Origin: JBBPYC01 sp965218765
Lineage (GTDB): Bacteria > Pseudomonadota > Gammaproteobacteria > Burkholderiales > Burkholderiaceae_C
Reading direction: 5' to 3'
Assembly: GCA_965218765.1 (NCBI GenBank)
Contig: CBDCLU010000004.1
Coordinates: 124,001 to 188,000 of the forward strand
DNA length: 64,000 nucleotides
Positions 9,929 to 19,198 of this stretch are shown here, in pieces (position 1 is the first letter of the stretch; each line of letters begins with the position of its first letter). A model generated the notes under the pieces. It was not told the DNA's origin and did no database searches. It was given only the letters and a program-made list of their open reading frames with translations. Both the position numbers and the translations under genes were made by a program.

Positions 9929-11098
9929 TCAACCCGCGGCAGGCCGCAGCTGCAGCCGTGCCGGCGACAACATCGCTGCCGTGAGCCCAAACGATGCCGG
10001 ATGCGCAGGCACGCCCAACCCGCGCACCAGCGCTGCGCTGACTTCGCCCATCGCAGGCGACGTCTGGATTCCGTAACCGCCCTGGCCTGCGACCCAGAAG
10101 AAGCCCAGCGCCTGATCGTCAAACCCTGCCACCAGATCGCCGTCCGGCGCGAACGAGCGCAAGCCGGCCCAAATGCGCGTCGGCCGGCGGATCGTGAGCG
10201 TGGTGTTCTCTTCGATGCGATGGATCGCGAGCGCGATGTCGAGTTCTTCGGGCTGCACGTCGTGTGGATCGACCGGATCGGCGTTCGCAGGCGAGCCGAG
10301 CAGCATGCCGGCGTCGGGCTTGAAGTACCAATCCTCGGTGGCGCCGACCGTCATCGGCCAGCGTGCGCAGTCCAGACCGGCTGGTGGTGCAAAGATGAAT
10401 GCCGAGCGGCGCCGCGGCTCAATGCCGAGCGGTTTGACGCCGGCCAGCCGGGCGACCCGATCAGCCCAGGCACCGGCGGCATTCACCACGATGGGCGCTT
10501 CATAAATTGCGTCGCCGCATCGCACGTGCCAGTGGTTGCCGTCGCGTTGCAGCGCTGCGACTTCGGCGTTGCAGACCAGCCGTCCGCCAGCCTGACGCAT
10601 GCCGCGCAGGTAGCCCTGGTGGATTGCGTGTACGTCCATGTCGGCCGCATCGGGCTCATGCACCGCGCCAAGCAACCGGTCGGCACGCAGCACCGGCACC
10701 AGGGCTCGCGCCTGGCTGGCAGACAGGCGCCGCGCGGTCGGGCTGGTCGCTTTCAGCACCTCCCAATGTTCGTCCAGCCGCGCGGACTGATCGGGCGCGG
10801 CCACGATCATGGCGCCGCGTGGTGACAGCACCGGATGGTCGCTGAATCCGGCTGGCGGTTGCTCGAAGAACGCACGGCTGGCCAGCGTCAACGCCCGCAC
10901 TTGCGGCGGGCCGTAGCTTTCCATGAACAGCGCCGCGGAGCGCCCGGTCGAGTGGTAGCCGGGCTGTTCTTCGCGCTCCAGCAGCACGACGCTGCCGTGC
11001 GGCGCGAGCCAGTGTGCGATGGAAGCACCCGCGATGCCGCCGCCGATGACGATGAAGTCAACGCATGACGGCATTGTGGTTGCGGTGAAAGAACTCAT
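9929..11098 (-). CDS. FAD-dependent oxidoreductase of the DAO/glycine oxidase family
   Basis: 389 residues. The FAD-binding motif DFIVIGGGIAGASIAHWL is near residue 14, followed by HSTGRSAALFMESYG, the second FAD contact seen in DadA/DAO proteins. Near the C-terminus WVAGQGGYGIQTSPAMGEV closes the FAD site. Family members oxidise the amine of D-amino acids, glycine or N-methyl amino acids to imines. There is no export signal, so it acts in the cytoplasm. It lies between the TauE/SafE exporter and the M81 peptidase on the same strand, with 90-bp and 52-bp gaps. The substrate cannot be told from sequence. Confidence 0.85.
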   Translation of the reverse strand: MSSFTATTMPSCVDFIVIGGGIAGASIAHWLAPHGSVVLLEREEQPGYHSTGRSAALFMESYGPPQVRALTLASRAFFEQPPAGFSDHPVLSPRGAMIVAAPDQSARLDEHWEVLKATSPTARRLSASQARALVPVLRADRLLGAVHEPDAADMDVHAIHQGYLRGMRQAGGRLVCNAEVAALQRDGNHWHVRCGDAIYEAPIVVNAAGAWADRVARLAGVKPLGIEPRRRSAFIFAPPAGLDCARWPMTVGATEDWYFKPDAGMLLGSPANADPVDPHDVQPEELDIALAIHRIEENTTLTIRRPTRIWAGLRSFAPDGDLVAGFDDQALGFFWVAGQGGYGIQTSPAMGEVSAALVRGLGVPAHPASFGLTAAMLSPARLQLRPAAG

Positions 11099-11188
11099 GG
11101 CGGTTATCTGGGACTTTGGCGCTCAATGAAGACGGCGCAGACCGCTGATGAATCAAAGTCTACGCTCCCGGTTCACCGATCGGTGACG

Positions 11189-11953
11189 CTATGGCCAGGA
11201 CCGCCAGATCATCGGTACCGCACGCAGCAGCAGGCTGCCGCCGCTGAACAGCAGCAGCAGCCAGACCCCTTGTACCGCGTGCTGCGTCGGCAGCCACGCA
11301 TGCAGCCGGCTGCCGGCCAGAAAGCCGAGCAGCGCGACCGGCATCAGCAATGCGCCCAGCTGCACCAGGCCTGGCTGCGCATAGAAGCCTTCCCCCGTGA
11401 ACAGCGCAAGCCGCACCAGCGCCGTACAGAAAATCAGCACACCGATGCTCGCGCGCAGCACGTGCTTGTCGAACAGCCGGCGCGCCAGATAAATCGTGTA
11501 GATGGGCCCACCGGTGCCGTACAGCGCAGTGAACGCGCCCCCGATCAGGCCGGCCGGCATGGCCCAGCGCGTGGGTGCCGGCCGCATCGGCAGATGATTG
11601 AGCAGGCTCCAGCATGCATAGACGACGATGAAGCCACCGAGCAGCAACAGCAGCCAGCGTTCGGGCACCTGCACCAGCAACGTCACGCCAGCCGCCATGC
11701 CCGCCAGCAGCCAGGGCGCGAGCCGCAGCAGCTCACGCAGGTCGACAATACGGCGATGCTTCAACCCGAGCAGCAAGCCTGCGCCCAAGTCGAACAGCAA
11801 CATCATCGGCACCGCGAACTGCAGCGGAAACAGGTGCGCAAGCAGCGGTATCGCGACCACCGATGCGCCGAAGCCGGTCACGCCATAAACGGTATAAGCC
11901 AGCGCGACGATCAGCGCGGCGGCGGCCAGCGTGCTCCAGGGCAGCGCCGTCAT
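11189..11953 (-). CDS. TauE/SafE (TSUP) family membrane transporter
   Basis: 254 residues with about eight hydrophobic segments, arranged as two similar halves. The second half contains GLIGGAFTALYGTGGPIYTIY, the G-x-G-G-P motif of TSUP exporters. Family members move sulfite, sulfoacetate or other small organic anions out of the cell. It starts 3 bp after the stop of the TPP-enzyme gene and is very probably cotranscribed with it. The pathway context (carboxylates, TPP enzyme) suggests an organic anion, but this is inference. Confidence 0.85.
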   Translation of the reverse strand: MTALPWSTLAAAALIVALAYTVYGVTGFGASVVAIPLLAHLFPLQFAVPMMLLFDLGAGLLLGLKHRRIVDLRELLRLAPWLLAGMAAGVTLLVQVPERWLLLLLGGFIVVYACWSLLNHLPMRPAPTRWAMPAGLIGGAFTALYGTGGPIYTIYLARRLFDKHVLRASIGVLIFCTALVRLALFTGEGFYAQPGLVQLGALLMPVALLGFLAGSRLHAWLPTQHAVQGVWLLLLFSGGSLLLRAVPMIWRSWP

Positions 11954-11956
11954 CCG

Positions 11957-13597
11957 TCAACGCTTCATCGATGGCGCGGGCAAGCCTTCAATCATCACGT
12001 TCAGGCAGGCGGGCAGGCCACTGGCGTGCGCGCGCTGCAATGCTTCCGCCATCGCGTCGGCCCGGACAACCTGCTCGCCGTGACCACCGAAGGCATGCGC
12101 CACCGCGTCGTAGCGGGTGGGCGCCAGTTCACAGCCGATCAGCCGGTCGGCACCGTAATCACGCAGCTGGATCTGGTATTCGGCATTCCAGCGCGCATCG
12201 TTGCCGATCACGGCGACGAAGGGCAAGTCGTAACGCACCGCGGTGTCGAACTCGGCAATGTGAAAGCCGACGGTGCCGTCACCCATCACCGCGACGACGG
12301 GCGCATCGGCCACCGCACAACGGGCCGCCAGCGCATAGGGCAGACCCGAGCCGATCGCACCCGCCACGCCGTTGATCACGCGGTGCGGGGCATCCAGGCA
12401 CGCGCTGGCCCATTGGCCGATCTCGCCGCCATCGCAGACCAGTACTGCATCGGCATGGGTGTCGAGCAGCGCCTGCAGCGGGCGCAGCATCTGCGCCGGA
12501 TGCAGGCGATCGGGTTGTTGCGACGTCGCCTGGTCCCACGCCGGCGGTCGCCAGGTAATGGCCTCGTCCACCTGCCTGAGCCAGTCCCCATCGCGCCCAG
12601 GGCCGGTCGGCCATTCAGCGTTGGTCAGCGCGTCGAGCGACGAAACGGCGTCGGCGTTGCAGGTCGACTTCAGCCGTGATCCGATTGCGTTGCGGCCACG
12701 CTCCAGTTCCGCCGCATCGGCATCGATCTGATAAACCGCTGCGTCGGCTGCAAAAGCCTGGCCGAACTTCAGTGTGAAGTCGACCCGCTTGCCGATCAAC
12801 AGCACGCAGTCGGCTTCGGCCAGCACGGGCGCGAAGCTGCCGAGCCGCGGATCGGCCACGCCGCGCGGGCTGTCCATGCCGATTGCCGGCATGCCGGCTG
12901 CAGCCTGCAGCGCTGCCAGCCGAGCCCGGCCGGCACGGGTCATGCACGATGGGCCGGCCAGAATCAGCGGACGGCTTGCGGCTGCAAGCGCCCGGGTCAG
13001 CGCGTCGACGGTGCTCTGGTCCAACGGCAACGCTTCCGGTCCGAATGCTTCAGCCGCAACCGCAGGCAGCGCCCCATCGACCGCGTCCTCAAGCACGTCC
13101 GTCGGCAGGCTCAAGTGCACCGGCCCAGGCCGACCGGACCGTGCCAGCCGAATCGCACGCGCGATGTCGGCACCGACGGCAGCCGCACTGGCACAGGTCC
13201 ACGCCGCCTTGCAGACCGGCCCGGCCATGTCCGCCTGCCGCATCTCCTGAAACGCCCCCATGCCGCGCTGCGCATTCGGTGCGTGGCCGGACAGCAGCAG
13301 CACGGGCGCTTCGGCCATCAGCGCGGTGTAGAGCGCCGACACCGCATTCGCGTGGCCGGGTCCACCCGTGACCAATGCGATGCCGACGTCGCCGGTGATG
13401 CGTGCGTATGCATCGGCCATGTGCACAGCCGCAGCTTCATGCCGCGTGTGGATCAGCGCGATGCCGCTTTCGAACGCGGCGTCGAACACCGGCATGATGT
13501 GGTTGCCCGACAGCGTGAAGATGTTCTTTGCGCCGGCGGTGCCAAGTGCCTGCAGCAGCGCGTCGGCGCCGCGCCGGGTGGATGAAACGTTCGTCAT
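11957..13597 (-). CDS. Thiamine pyrophosphate-dependent enzyme (acetolactate synthase-like)
   Basis: 546 residues from the ATG at 13595-13597 (MTNVSSTRRGADALLQAL); an in-frame ATG at 13615 would add six residues, and neither has a strong ribosome site. The N-terminal PYR domain has THEAAAVHMADAYARITGD with the catalytic Glu position and LVTGGPGHANAVSALYTA. A central FAD/NAD-like domain follows. The C-terminal PP domain has the TPP motif GDGTVGFHIAEFDTAVRYDL ending in a downstream Asn (VIGNDARWNAEY). Such enzymes decarboxylate or condense 2-oxo acids, or cleave acyl-CoAs. The neighbours handle C4 dicarboxylates, so the substrate may be a 2-oxo or 2-hydroxy acid, but the reaction is not identified. 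Confidence 0.87.
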   Translation of the reverse strand: MTNVSSTRRGADALLQALGTAGAKNIFTLSGNHIMPVFDAAFESGIALIHTRHEAAAVHMADAYARITGDVGIALVTGGPGHANAVSALYTALMAEAPVLLLSGHAPNAQRGMGAFQEMRQADMAGPVCKAAWTCASAAAVGADIARAIRLARSGRPGPVHLSLPTDVLEDAVDGALPAVAAEAFGPEALPLDQSTVDALTRALAAASRPLILAGPSCMTRAGRARLAALQAAAGMPAIGMDSPRGVADPRLGSFAPVLAEADCVLLIGKRVDFTLKFGQAFAADAAVYQIDADAAELERGRNAIGSRLKSTCNADAVSSLDALTNAEWPTGPGRDGDWLRQVDEAITWRPPAWDQATSQQPDRLHPAQMLRPLQALLDTHADAVLVCDGGEIGQWASACLDAPHRVINGVAGAIGSGLPYALAARCAVADAPVVAVMGDGTVGFHIAEFDTAVRYDLPFVAVIGNDARWNAEYQIQLRDYGADRLIGCELAPTRYDAVAHAFGGHGEQVVRADAMAEALQRAHASGLPACLNVMIEGLPAPSMKR

Positions 13598-13634
13598 TCG
13601 ATGATGGTCTCGCATGGCCGGCAGTGCGCGCCGG

Positions 13635-14693
13635 TCACTTCAATTGAATCTGCAGTTGCTGGCCGAGCCGCTGGTAGACCTCGAACTGCGCGCCCGCAAA
13701 CGTGGCGCTTTCAGCCGGCGGCAACACGCGCGGGATGCTGCCGGCCTTCTCCGTTGCGTTGACCCACTGCGGTTCCTTGGCCACCGCGCCCAGTGCCGCG
13801 CGCCAGCGGTCCACCACCTCGGCCGGCAGGCCCGGCGGACCATACAACGCGCTCCAGCCGACGATCGCTTCGAGCTGCGGATAGCCGGCTTCGCGCGCGG
13901 TCGGCACGTCGGGTAGATCCTTCGCGCGCTCTGGCGTGGTCGTGAGCAGCGCGCGCAGCCGCCCGCCCTGGATGTTGCCGATCATCGAGGTGAGGTTGCC
14001 GCAGCTGAAATCGACGTCGCCCGCCAGCAGCGCGAGCGCCGCTTCGCTGCCGCCCTTGTAGACGATCGGCTGCGCGGCATTCTTGCCCAGCCCCAGCACA
14101 TCGAACAGCACCTGCGGCGCGAAGTTCAGGATCGTTGCCGGGCCGGTGGTGCTGTAGTTGAGCTGACCCGGGCGCGCCTTCAACGTGTTCACCAAGTCCT
14201 GCATCGTCTGCTGCGGCGCCTCTGAGCGCACCGCGCAGACCACCGGGTTCAGTTCGAGCACGCCGAGCATCGTGAAGTCGTTCCACTGGTAGGGCGGCGG
14301 CACCTGCAGCGCGGGCAGCACGACTTGCGAGCCGACGCGGCCGAGCAGCAAGGTGTAGCCATCGGCCTTGGCGCTGCGTGTCACGTTGGAGCCGATCGCA
14401 CCACCGGCGCCGGGCCGGTTCGTGACGACGATTGGCTGGCCCAGCGTCGTATGCACGCTGGCCGCCAGGTTGCGCGCCGCAGTGTCGGCATCGCCGCCCG
14501 CGCTGAACGGCACGATCAAGGTGATCGGCCGATCGGGATAGCCCTGGGCTGCAGCAACGGTCGTCAATGATGCGATGCAGGCAGCGCCGAGCCAGACAAT
14601 GGCTGGCAGGTACCGACGTGGCAGCCGGTCATGCGTGGCGGTCGACGTGCCCGCGCGTGTTGGGGAGGCTGGGTGCCGGGCATCTGTTCGCAT
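13635..14693 (-). CDS. Tripartite tricarboxylate transporter receptor-like protein (TctC/Bug family)
   Basis: 352 residues from the ATG at 14691-14693, with GGAG nine bases upstream. A long N-region precedes a signal helix (AIVWLGAACIASLTTVAAAQ). The mature protein starts with YPDRPITLIVPFSAGGDADT, the Bug hallmark, and includes NRPGAGGAIGSNVTRSAKAD. Bug proteins bind carboxylates or other small acids in the periplasm. No TctA/TctB membrane genes are adjacent, which is common in Burkholderiales. A second Bug gene lies further upstream in the same run (18109-19110). Confidence 0.93.
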   Translation of the reverse strand: MRTDARHPASPTRAGTSTATHDRLPRRYLPAIVWLGAACIASLTTVAAAQGYPDRPITLIVPFSAGGDADTAARNLAASVHTTLGQPIVVTNRPGAGGAIGSNVTRSAKADGYTLLLGRVGSQVVLPALQVPPPYQWNDFTMLGVLELNPVVCAVRSEAPQQTMQDLVNTLKARPGQLNYSTTGPATILNFAPQVLFDVLGLGKNAAQPIVYKGGSEAALALLAGDVDFSCGNLTSMIGNIQGGRLRALLTTTPERAKDLPDVPTAREAGYPQLEAIVGWSALYGPPGLPAEVVDRWRAALGAVAKEPQWVNATEKAGSIPRVLPPAESATFAGAQFEVYQRLGQQLQIQLK

Positions 14694-14762
14694 CGCTTGG
14701 GTCTCCTCGTTCTGATCGGCTTTCTCATCGCACGCAGAAACAGTCGTTGGCACCTGCTTGCC

Positions 14763-16505
14763 CTACGCCACCGCCGCTGCCTCCTGCAGGATCGTCTGCC
14801 CCGGCGCCACCCGCGTGAAGCGCACCGGCTCACGCCGCATCTCGAGTGCCGCGTCGCGCTGCTGCACGACGATGTAGGTCGAACCCGGCAGGTCGCCGGT
14901 TTGCGGGAAGTCCTCGCGGAAATGCGCGCCGCGCGAATCCTCGCGGGCCAGCGCCGATGTCGCGATCACGCGGCTGACCTGGATCAGGCTCTGCAGATTC
15001 AGCCAGTCGTGCCAGCTCAGGTTGAAGCCGCGGTCGCCGTCGGCAACACCGGTGCGGGCAAGCTGCGCATCGAGCTCGTCGAGCTTCAAAAGCGCGCGCT
15101 GCAGGCCGGCTGCATCGCGCAGGATGCCGACGTCCTGCCACATGCAGTCGAACAGCGCCTCGCGCAGCGGCTCGAGGCTGCCAGCGGCCACTTCGAACGG
15201 CACGAGGTGGGCAGCGACGCTGGCCTGCAGCGCAGCTTCATCAGGCGCGCGCAGCAGACCGTGCCGATGCACCCAGGCCGCCATCCGGTCGCCCGCGATG
15301 CCGCCGAACACGGTCGAGTTCGCGACGCCGTTGCCGCCGAGCCGGTTCGCACCATGCACGCCGCCGGTGTCTTCGCCGGCTGCGAACAGGCCGGTCAGCT
15401 CGGTGCGGCAGTCGGCCTTGAACACAACGCCGCCCATCAGGTAGTGCGCGGTCGGCACCACTTCGACCAGACCGCCTGCCAGGTCGAACCCGCAGTCGCC
15501 GCAGCGCTCGACCATGCCCTTGAACTGCCGGCGCACGTTGTCGGCCCCGAGGTGCGCCATCTTCAGATAGGCGCCGCCGTTCGGTGAGGTACGGCCCGCG
15601 CGCATCTCCGCATAGATCGAACGCGAGACGATGTCGCGCGTGGCGCGCTCGGCCCGCGGGTCGTAGCTTTGCATGAAGCGCTGCTCGTCGCCATTGAGCA
15701 GGTAGCCGCCCGCGCCGCGCAATCCCTCTTCGAGCACGGTGCCGGTCATGCGCGTGTCGGTGCCGGCCAGCAGCCCCGTGGGGTGGAACTGCACCATCTC
15801 CATGTCGCGTAGCGGCAGGCCCGCGCGCAGCGCCATCGCGAGGCCGTCGCAGGTCTTGTCGCCGGACGGCGTGTGGTACTTGTACATGGTCGGGCCGCCG
15901 CCGGTCGCCAGCAGCACGGCCTTGGCCTTGACGAACACGAAGCCGCCGCTGCGGATGTCGATCATCAGCACGCCTGCGAGCGCGCTGCCGTCCGCGGTCT
16001 TGACGAGTTCGATCGCACGGTGCTCTTCGAGCCGGCCGATGCCGCGCGCCCACACTTGTTCGGCAAGCCGGTTGATGATCTCGATGCCGGTCAGGTCGCC
16101 CTTGTGTACCGTGCGGTCGAACGTCTGGCCCGCGAATGCCTTCTGATGGATGCTGCCGTCCGGGTTGCGGTCGAAGAAGCAGCCGAGTTCGTTTTCCAGC
16201 TCGCGCACGCGCTCCACTGCCGTGCTGACCAGGGTCCACGCCAAGTCCTGCTCGGACAGCCACTTGCTGCCTTCGATCGTGTCCATGAAATGCCGCTCGA
16301 CCGAATCGCCGGGTGCGAGCGCGACGTTGTAGCCGCCCTGCACCATGCGCGTGCAGCCGCATTTGCCGAGCAGGCCCTTGACTGCGATCGTGATGTTGAG
16401 CGACGGGTCGGCCTGATGCGCATGCAGCGCAGCGAACAGGCCGGCACCGCCGGAGCCGAGGATCAGGATGTCAGTCTCGAACCGCTGGGTGGATAGGTCA
16501 GTCAT
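14763..16505 (-). CDS. Succinate dehydrogenase/fumarate reductase-like flavoprotein subunit
   Basis: 580 residues. The FAD Rossmann motif ILILGSGGAGLFAALHAH is near residue 14; VQFHPTGLLAG and ERATRDIVSRSIYAE supply the dicarboxylate site. HGANRLGGNGVANSTVFGG closes the FAD site. In SdhA/FrdA a His in an S-H-T motif carries covalent FAD; here the aligned stretch reads G-C-T-R-M-V-Q-G-G (residues 50-58) with Cys51 in its place, so the FAD is probably non-covalent or linked differently. The matching Fe-S and membrane subunits are encoded about 3 kb upstream on the same strand, separated by a fumarase and a Bug gene. L-aspartate oxidase is a related alternative, but the presence of the other subunits argues against it. 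Confidence 0.87.
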   Translation of the reverse strand: MTDLSTQRFETDILILGSGGAGLFAALHAHQADPSLNITIAVKGLLGKCGCTRMVQGGYNVALAPGDSVERHFMDTIEGSKWLSEQDLAWTLVSTAVERVRELENELGCFFDRNPDGSIHQKAFAGQTFDRTVHKGDLTGIEIINRLAEQVWARGIGRLEEHRAIELVKTADGSALAGVLMIDIRSGGFVFVKAKAVLLATGGGPTMYKYHTPSGDKTCDGLAMALRAGLPLRDMEMVQFHPTGLLAGTDTRMTGTVLEEGLRGAGGYLLNGDEQRFMQSYDPRAERATRDIVSRSIYAEMRAGRTSPNGGAYLKMAHLGADNVRRQFKGMVERCGDCGFDLAGGLVEVVPTAHYLMGGVVFKADCRTELTGLFAAGEDTGGVHGANRLGGNGVANSTVFGGIAGDRMAAWVHRHGLLRAPDEAALQASVAAHLVPFEVAAGSLEPLREALFDCMWQDVGILRDAAGLQRALLKLDELDAQLARTGVADGDRGFNLSWHDWLNLQSLIQVSRVIATSALAREDSRGAHFREDFPQTGDLPGSTYIVVQQRDAALEMRREPVRFTRVAPGQTILQEAAAVA

Positions 16506-16601
16506 TGATATGCTTTTGATAGCGCAACATGCAGTCAGGACTAAAGCCTACGGCCTATTTTTCCTAAAATTGTTGCGGGACGTGCGCTGGCAACGTCTGC
16601 G

Positions 16602-17213
16602 TCATGCACCAACGCCAAGGCTTGCCAGCACCGCCGCGCGCCGTGACTGCGCATCCTCGCGCACCCCGTCGTAGAGGCTGCCGCCGTGGCTGTCCATCGC
16701 GACCAGCAGCGGCCCAAAATTTTTGATGCGGAACTGCCAGAGCGACTCGGGGTTCAGGTCGTCCATGTCCACATCCTCGATCTGCTCGATCCAGGTCGTC
16801 TCGAGCGCCGCCGTGCCGCCGATGATTGCGAGGTATGCGCCGCCGATATCCTGGAACGCCTGCGCAGATGCCTCACGCATGCCTCCCTTGCCGACGATCA
16901 GCCGCACGCCGTACTGCTCCATCAGCGGCCGCGTGAAGCGCTCCATGCGGTCCGACGTGGTGGTGCCGATGCAGACCGGCGCGTAGCCGGCCGGGTACGC
17001 GTCACTCGGCTCCACCTTGCGCACATTCGGCGCGGTGTGGATCACCGCATGGCCTTGCAGATCGAAGCGCGTGGTGCGGCCGCGATCGAACAGGTGGATC
17101 TGCGTCGCATCGCGGATGCCGAACAGGCGGTGCTGCAACGTCACCGTGTCGTTGACCTTGAGCGCACGCACCTGCGCTTCGGGCGCGGGCATCGTCAGTT
17201 CATGGTGGGCCAT
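16602..17213 (-). CDS. Class I fumarase / L(+)-tartrate dehydratase beta subunit
   Basis: 203 residues from the ATG at 17211-17213, 11 bp downstream of the alpha-subunit stop, with AGGA upstream. LQGHAVIHTAPNVRK, GTTTSDRMERFTRPLMEQYG and VGKGGM are typical of the fumarase C-terminal (beta) domain, which forms the swivelling part of the active site with the alpha subunit's [4Fe-4S] cluster. Two-subunit enzymes hydrate fumarate or mesaconate, or dehydrate tartrate. The open frame extends to 17909 but that part is antisense or shadow sequence. Being next to a fumarate reductase-like flavoprotein suggests reversible malate-fumarate-succinate chemistry or an analogue of it. Confidence 0.92.
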   Translation of the reverse strand: MAHHELTMPAPEAQVRALKVNDTVTLQHRLFGIRDATQIHLFDRGRTTRFDLQGHAVIHTAPNVRKVEPSDAYPAGYAPVCIGTTTSDRMERFTRPLMEQYGVRLIVGKGGMREASAQAFQDIGGAYLAIIGGTAALETTWIEQIEDVDMDDLNPESLWQFRIKNFGPLLVAMDSHGGSLYDGVREDAQSRRAAVLASLGVGA

Positions 17214-17224
17214 CGCAGCGCGTC

Positions 17225-18100
17225 CTAAAACCCGTACGCCACGCCATCCGGCGTGAACGTCGCGCGCGCGCGCCGCGCCGAATGGCATTGCATGTTGACC
17301 GCGATCGGGTTCATCGTGATGTGCGTGGCCGCGAGTTCGATCTGCACCGCGAATGCGGTCGAGTCGCCGCCGAGGCCTTGCGGACCGACGCCGAGCTGGT
17401 TCACGGCTTTCGATAGTTGCTCTTCGAGCGCCGCACCGTCCGGGTCCGCGCAGCGGCTGCCCAAGGGACGCGTCGCCGCGCGTTTCGCGAGCGCGACCGA
17501 CAGGTCCGACGTGCCGCCGAGCCCGACCCCGACGATCGTCGGCGGACAGGTCTTGCCGCCGGCCGCGAGCACGCAGTCGATCACGAACGTCTTGATCGCA
17601 TCGATGCCTTCGGCCGGAATCGCCATCTTCAAGAACGAGTTGTTCTCGGAGCCACTGCCTTTGGGGATCATCTCGATCGTGAGCTGGTCCGGCACGTCGT
17701 CGAAGTCGATGTGGATCACCGGCACTTCGATGCCGCACGAGGTGTGTTCGTTCTTGCGCGTGAGCGGATGCACGACCGAGCTGCGCAGCGGGTATTCGCG
17801 CGTGGCGCGTTCGCAGCCACGGCGCACCGCGGCTTTGAGTGCATGGCCATCGACTTCGATGCCGCGGCCGATCGCGAGGTTGTAGATCGGCACGCCGGTG
17901 TCCTGGCACAGCAGGTTGTCGGTGTCTTCGGCGACAGCGATGTTCTGCACCATGGTGCCGAGCACGCGCCTGGCGGTCGCACCCGATTCGCTCGCCTGCA
18001 GTTGCGCAAACCCCTGCTTGATGTCCGGCGGCAGCACCTTCAACGCGCGGATGTAGAGTTCCTTGGCGGCGTCTTCCACCGCCTGTACATCGATCTTCAT
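17225..18100 (-). CDS. Class I fumarase / L(+)-tartrate dehydratase alpha subunit
   Basis: 291 residues, the length of TtdA-type alpha subunits. Cys residues suited to a [4Fe-4S] cluster occur in NLLCQDTGVP, NEHTSCGIEVP and GGKTCPPTIVGVG. IPKGSGSENNSFLKM and HITMNPIAVNMQCHSARR are also family hallmarks. It forms the dehydratase with the beta subunit encoded immediately downstream. Sequence alone cannot separate fumarase from tartrate or mesaconate specificity. It starts 8 bp after the stop of the upstream Bug receptor gene, so import and use of a dicarboxylate may be linked. Confidence 0.92.
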   Translation of the reverse strand: MKIDVQAVEDAAKELYIRALKVLPPDIKQGFAQLQASESGATARRVLGTMVQNIAVAEDTDNLLCQDTGVPIYNLAIGRGIEVDGHALKAAVRRGCERATREYPLRSSVVHPLTRKNEHTSCGIEVPVIHIDFDDVPDQLTIEMIPKGSGSENNSFLKMAIPAEGIDAIKTFVIDCVLAAGGKTCPPTIVGVGLGGTSDLSVALAKRAATRPLGSRCADPDGAALEEQLSKAVNQLGVGPQGLGGDSTAFAVQIELAATHITMNPIAVNMQCHSARRARATFTPDGVAYGF

Positions 18101-18108
18101 CGGTGTGC

Positions 18109-19110
18109 TCAGTTGGTCTGGATCTTGCGGTTCTTGACGACCGCTGCCCAGCGCCTGGCTTCCGCGTCCATCGCTTGTTCGAAGTCGGCCGTGCTGTTGC
18201 CGACCGGCTTGAAGCCGAGCACCGACAGCTGGCCCTTCATCTCGCTCTCGGACAACACCTTCGCCGTGTCTTTCTGCACCTTGGCCAGCACCGCGGGCGG
18301 CGTGCCGGCGGGCGCGAACAGGCCGAACCAGCCGGTGTTCTCAAAACCTGGGAGGCCGCTTTCCGCCACGGTCGGCACGTCGGGCAGTTGTTCGGAGCGT
18401 TCCTTGCCCGTGACGGCCAGCGCACGCAGCCGCCCTTGGCCCAGCAGCGCCTGCGCCGCCGCGATGTTGCCGACCATGAGCTGCACCTGATTGCCGATCA
18501 GGTCGGTGTAAGCGGGCGCTTCGCCCTTGTACGGCACGTGCGTGATGTCGATACCGGCCGCATCCGCGAAATTCTCGCCGGCCATGTGCACCTGGCTGCC
18601 GACGCCGGCTGAGCCGAAGTTGAGCACGCCGGGCCTGGCTTTGGCCTGTGCGATCAACTCCTTGATCGAATGGATGGAGGAGCTCTCCGGCACCACCACC
18701 AGCATCGGGCCGCTGGCCACATCGGTGATCGCGGCCAGATCCTTTCGTGGATCGAACGACATGTTCTTGTAGATCAACGGGTTGATCGTCGGGATGCTGC
18801 CGGATGCCATCAGCAGCGTGTAGCCGTCGGCCGGCGCCTTCGCGACGATCTCGGCGCCGACGTTGCCGCCCGCGCCCGAGCGGTTCTCGATCGTGACCGG
18901 CTCGTTCCACAGCAACGACAGCTTCTGGCCGAGGATGCGCGCCACCACGTCGGTGGAGCCGCCCGGAGAAAACGGCACCACGATCTTGACCGGCTTGTTC
19001 GGCCACGGGCTCTGCGCGTGTGCGGATACGGACAGGCCCAGCGACAGCGCGGCTGCAGCGGCCGTCGTGGTGAGCAGCTGGCGCAAGGCTGCGCGGCGGG
19101 AAGTCGTCAT
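18109..19110 (-). CDS. Tripartite tricarboxylate transporter receptor-like protein (TctC/Bug family)
   Basis: 333 residues from the ATG at 19108-19110, which has GGAG nine bases upstream. The signal region contains a twin Arg (TSRRAALRQLL) before a hydrophobic Ala/Leu segment ending SVSAHAQ, so export could be by Tat or Sec. The mature start WPNKPVKIVVPFSPGGSTDV and ENRSGAGGNVGAEIVAKA are classic Bug motifs. It is directly upstream of the fumarase genes. The ligand is unknown; C4 dicarboxylates or their hydroxylated forms are plausible from context. An in-frame upstream start (19155) would add an unlikely N-terminal tail. Confidence 0.93.
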   Translation of the reverse strand: MTTSRRAALRQLLTTTAAAAALSLGLSVSAHAQSPWPNKPVKIVVPFSPGGSTDVVARILGQKLSLLWNEPVTIENRSGAGGNVGAEIVAKAPADGYTLLMASGSIPTINPLIYKNMSFDPRKDLAAITDVASGPMLVVVPESSSIHSIKELIAQAKARPGVLNFGSAGVGSQVHMAGENFADAAGIDITHVPYKGEAPAYTDLIGNQVQLMVGNIAAAQALLGQGRLRALAVTGKERSEQLPDVPTVAESGLPGFENTGWFGLFAPAGTPPAVLAKVQKDTAKVLSESEMKGQLSVLGFKPVGNSTADFEQAMDAEARRWAAVVKNRKIQTN

Positions 19111-19198
19111 CACGGTTTGTCTCCGATTCAAGGTTTTTGCAAGATCAACGAACAAAGGCCGGCACGCGCAAATGACCCGTTGTCCGACCGATGCGCTT

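Noticed and set aside
14763..16505. L-aspartate oxidase (NadB)
   Set aside because: The non-covalent FAD motif is similar, but matching Fe-S and membrane subunits are encoded in the same run and no nadA/nadC is near.
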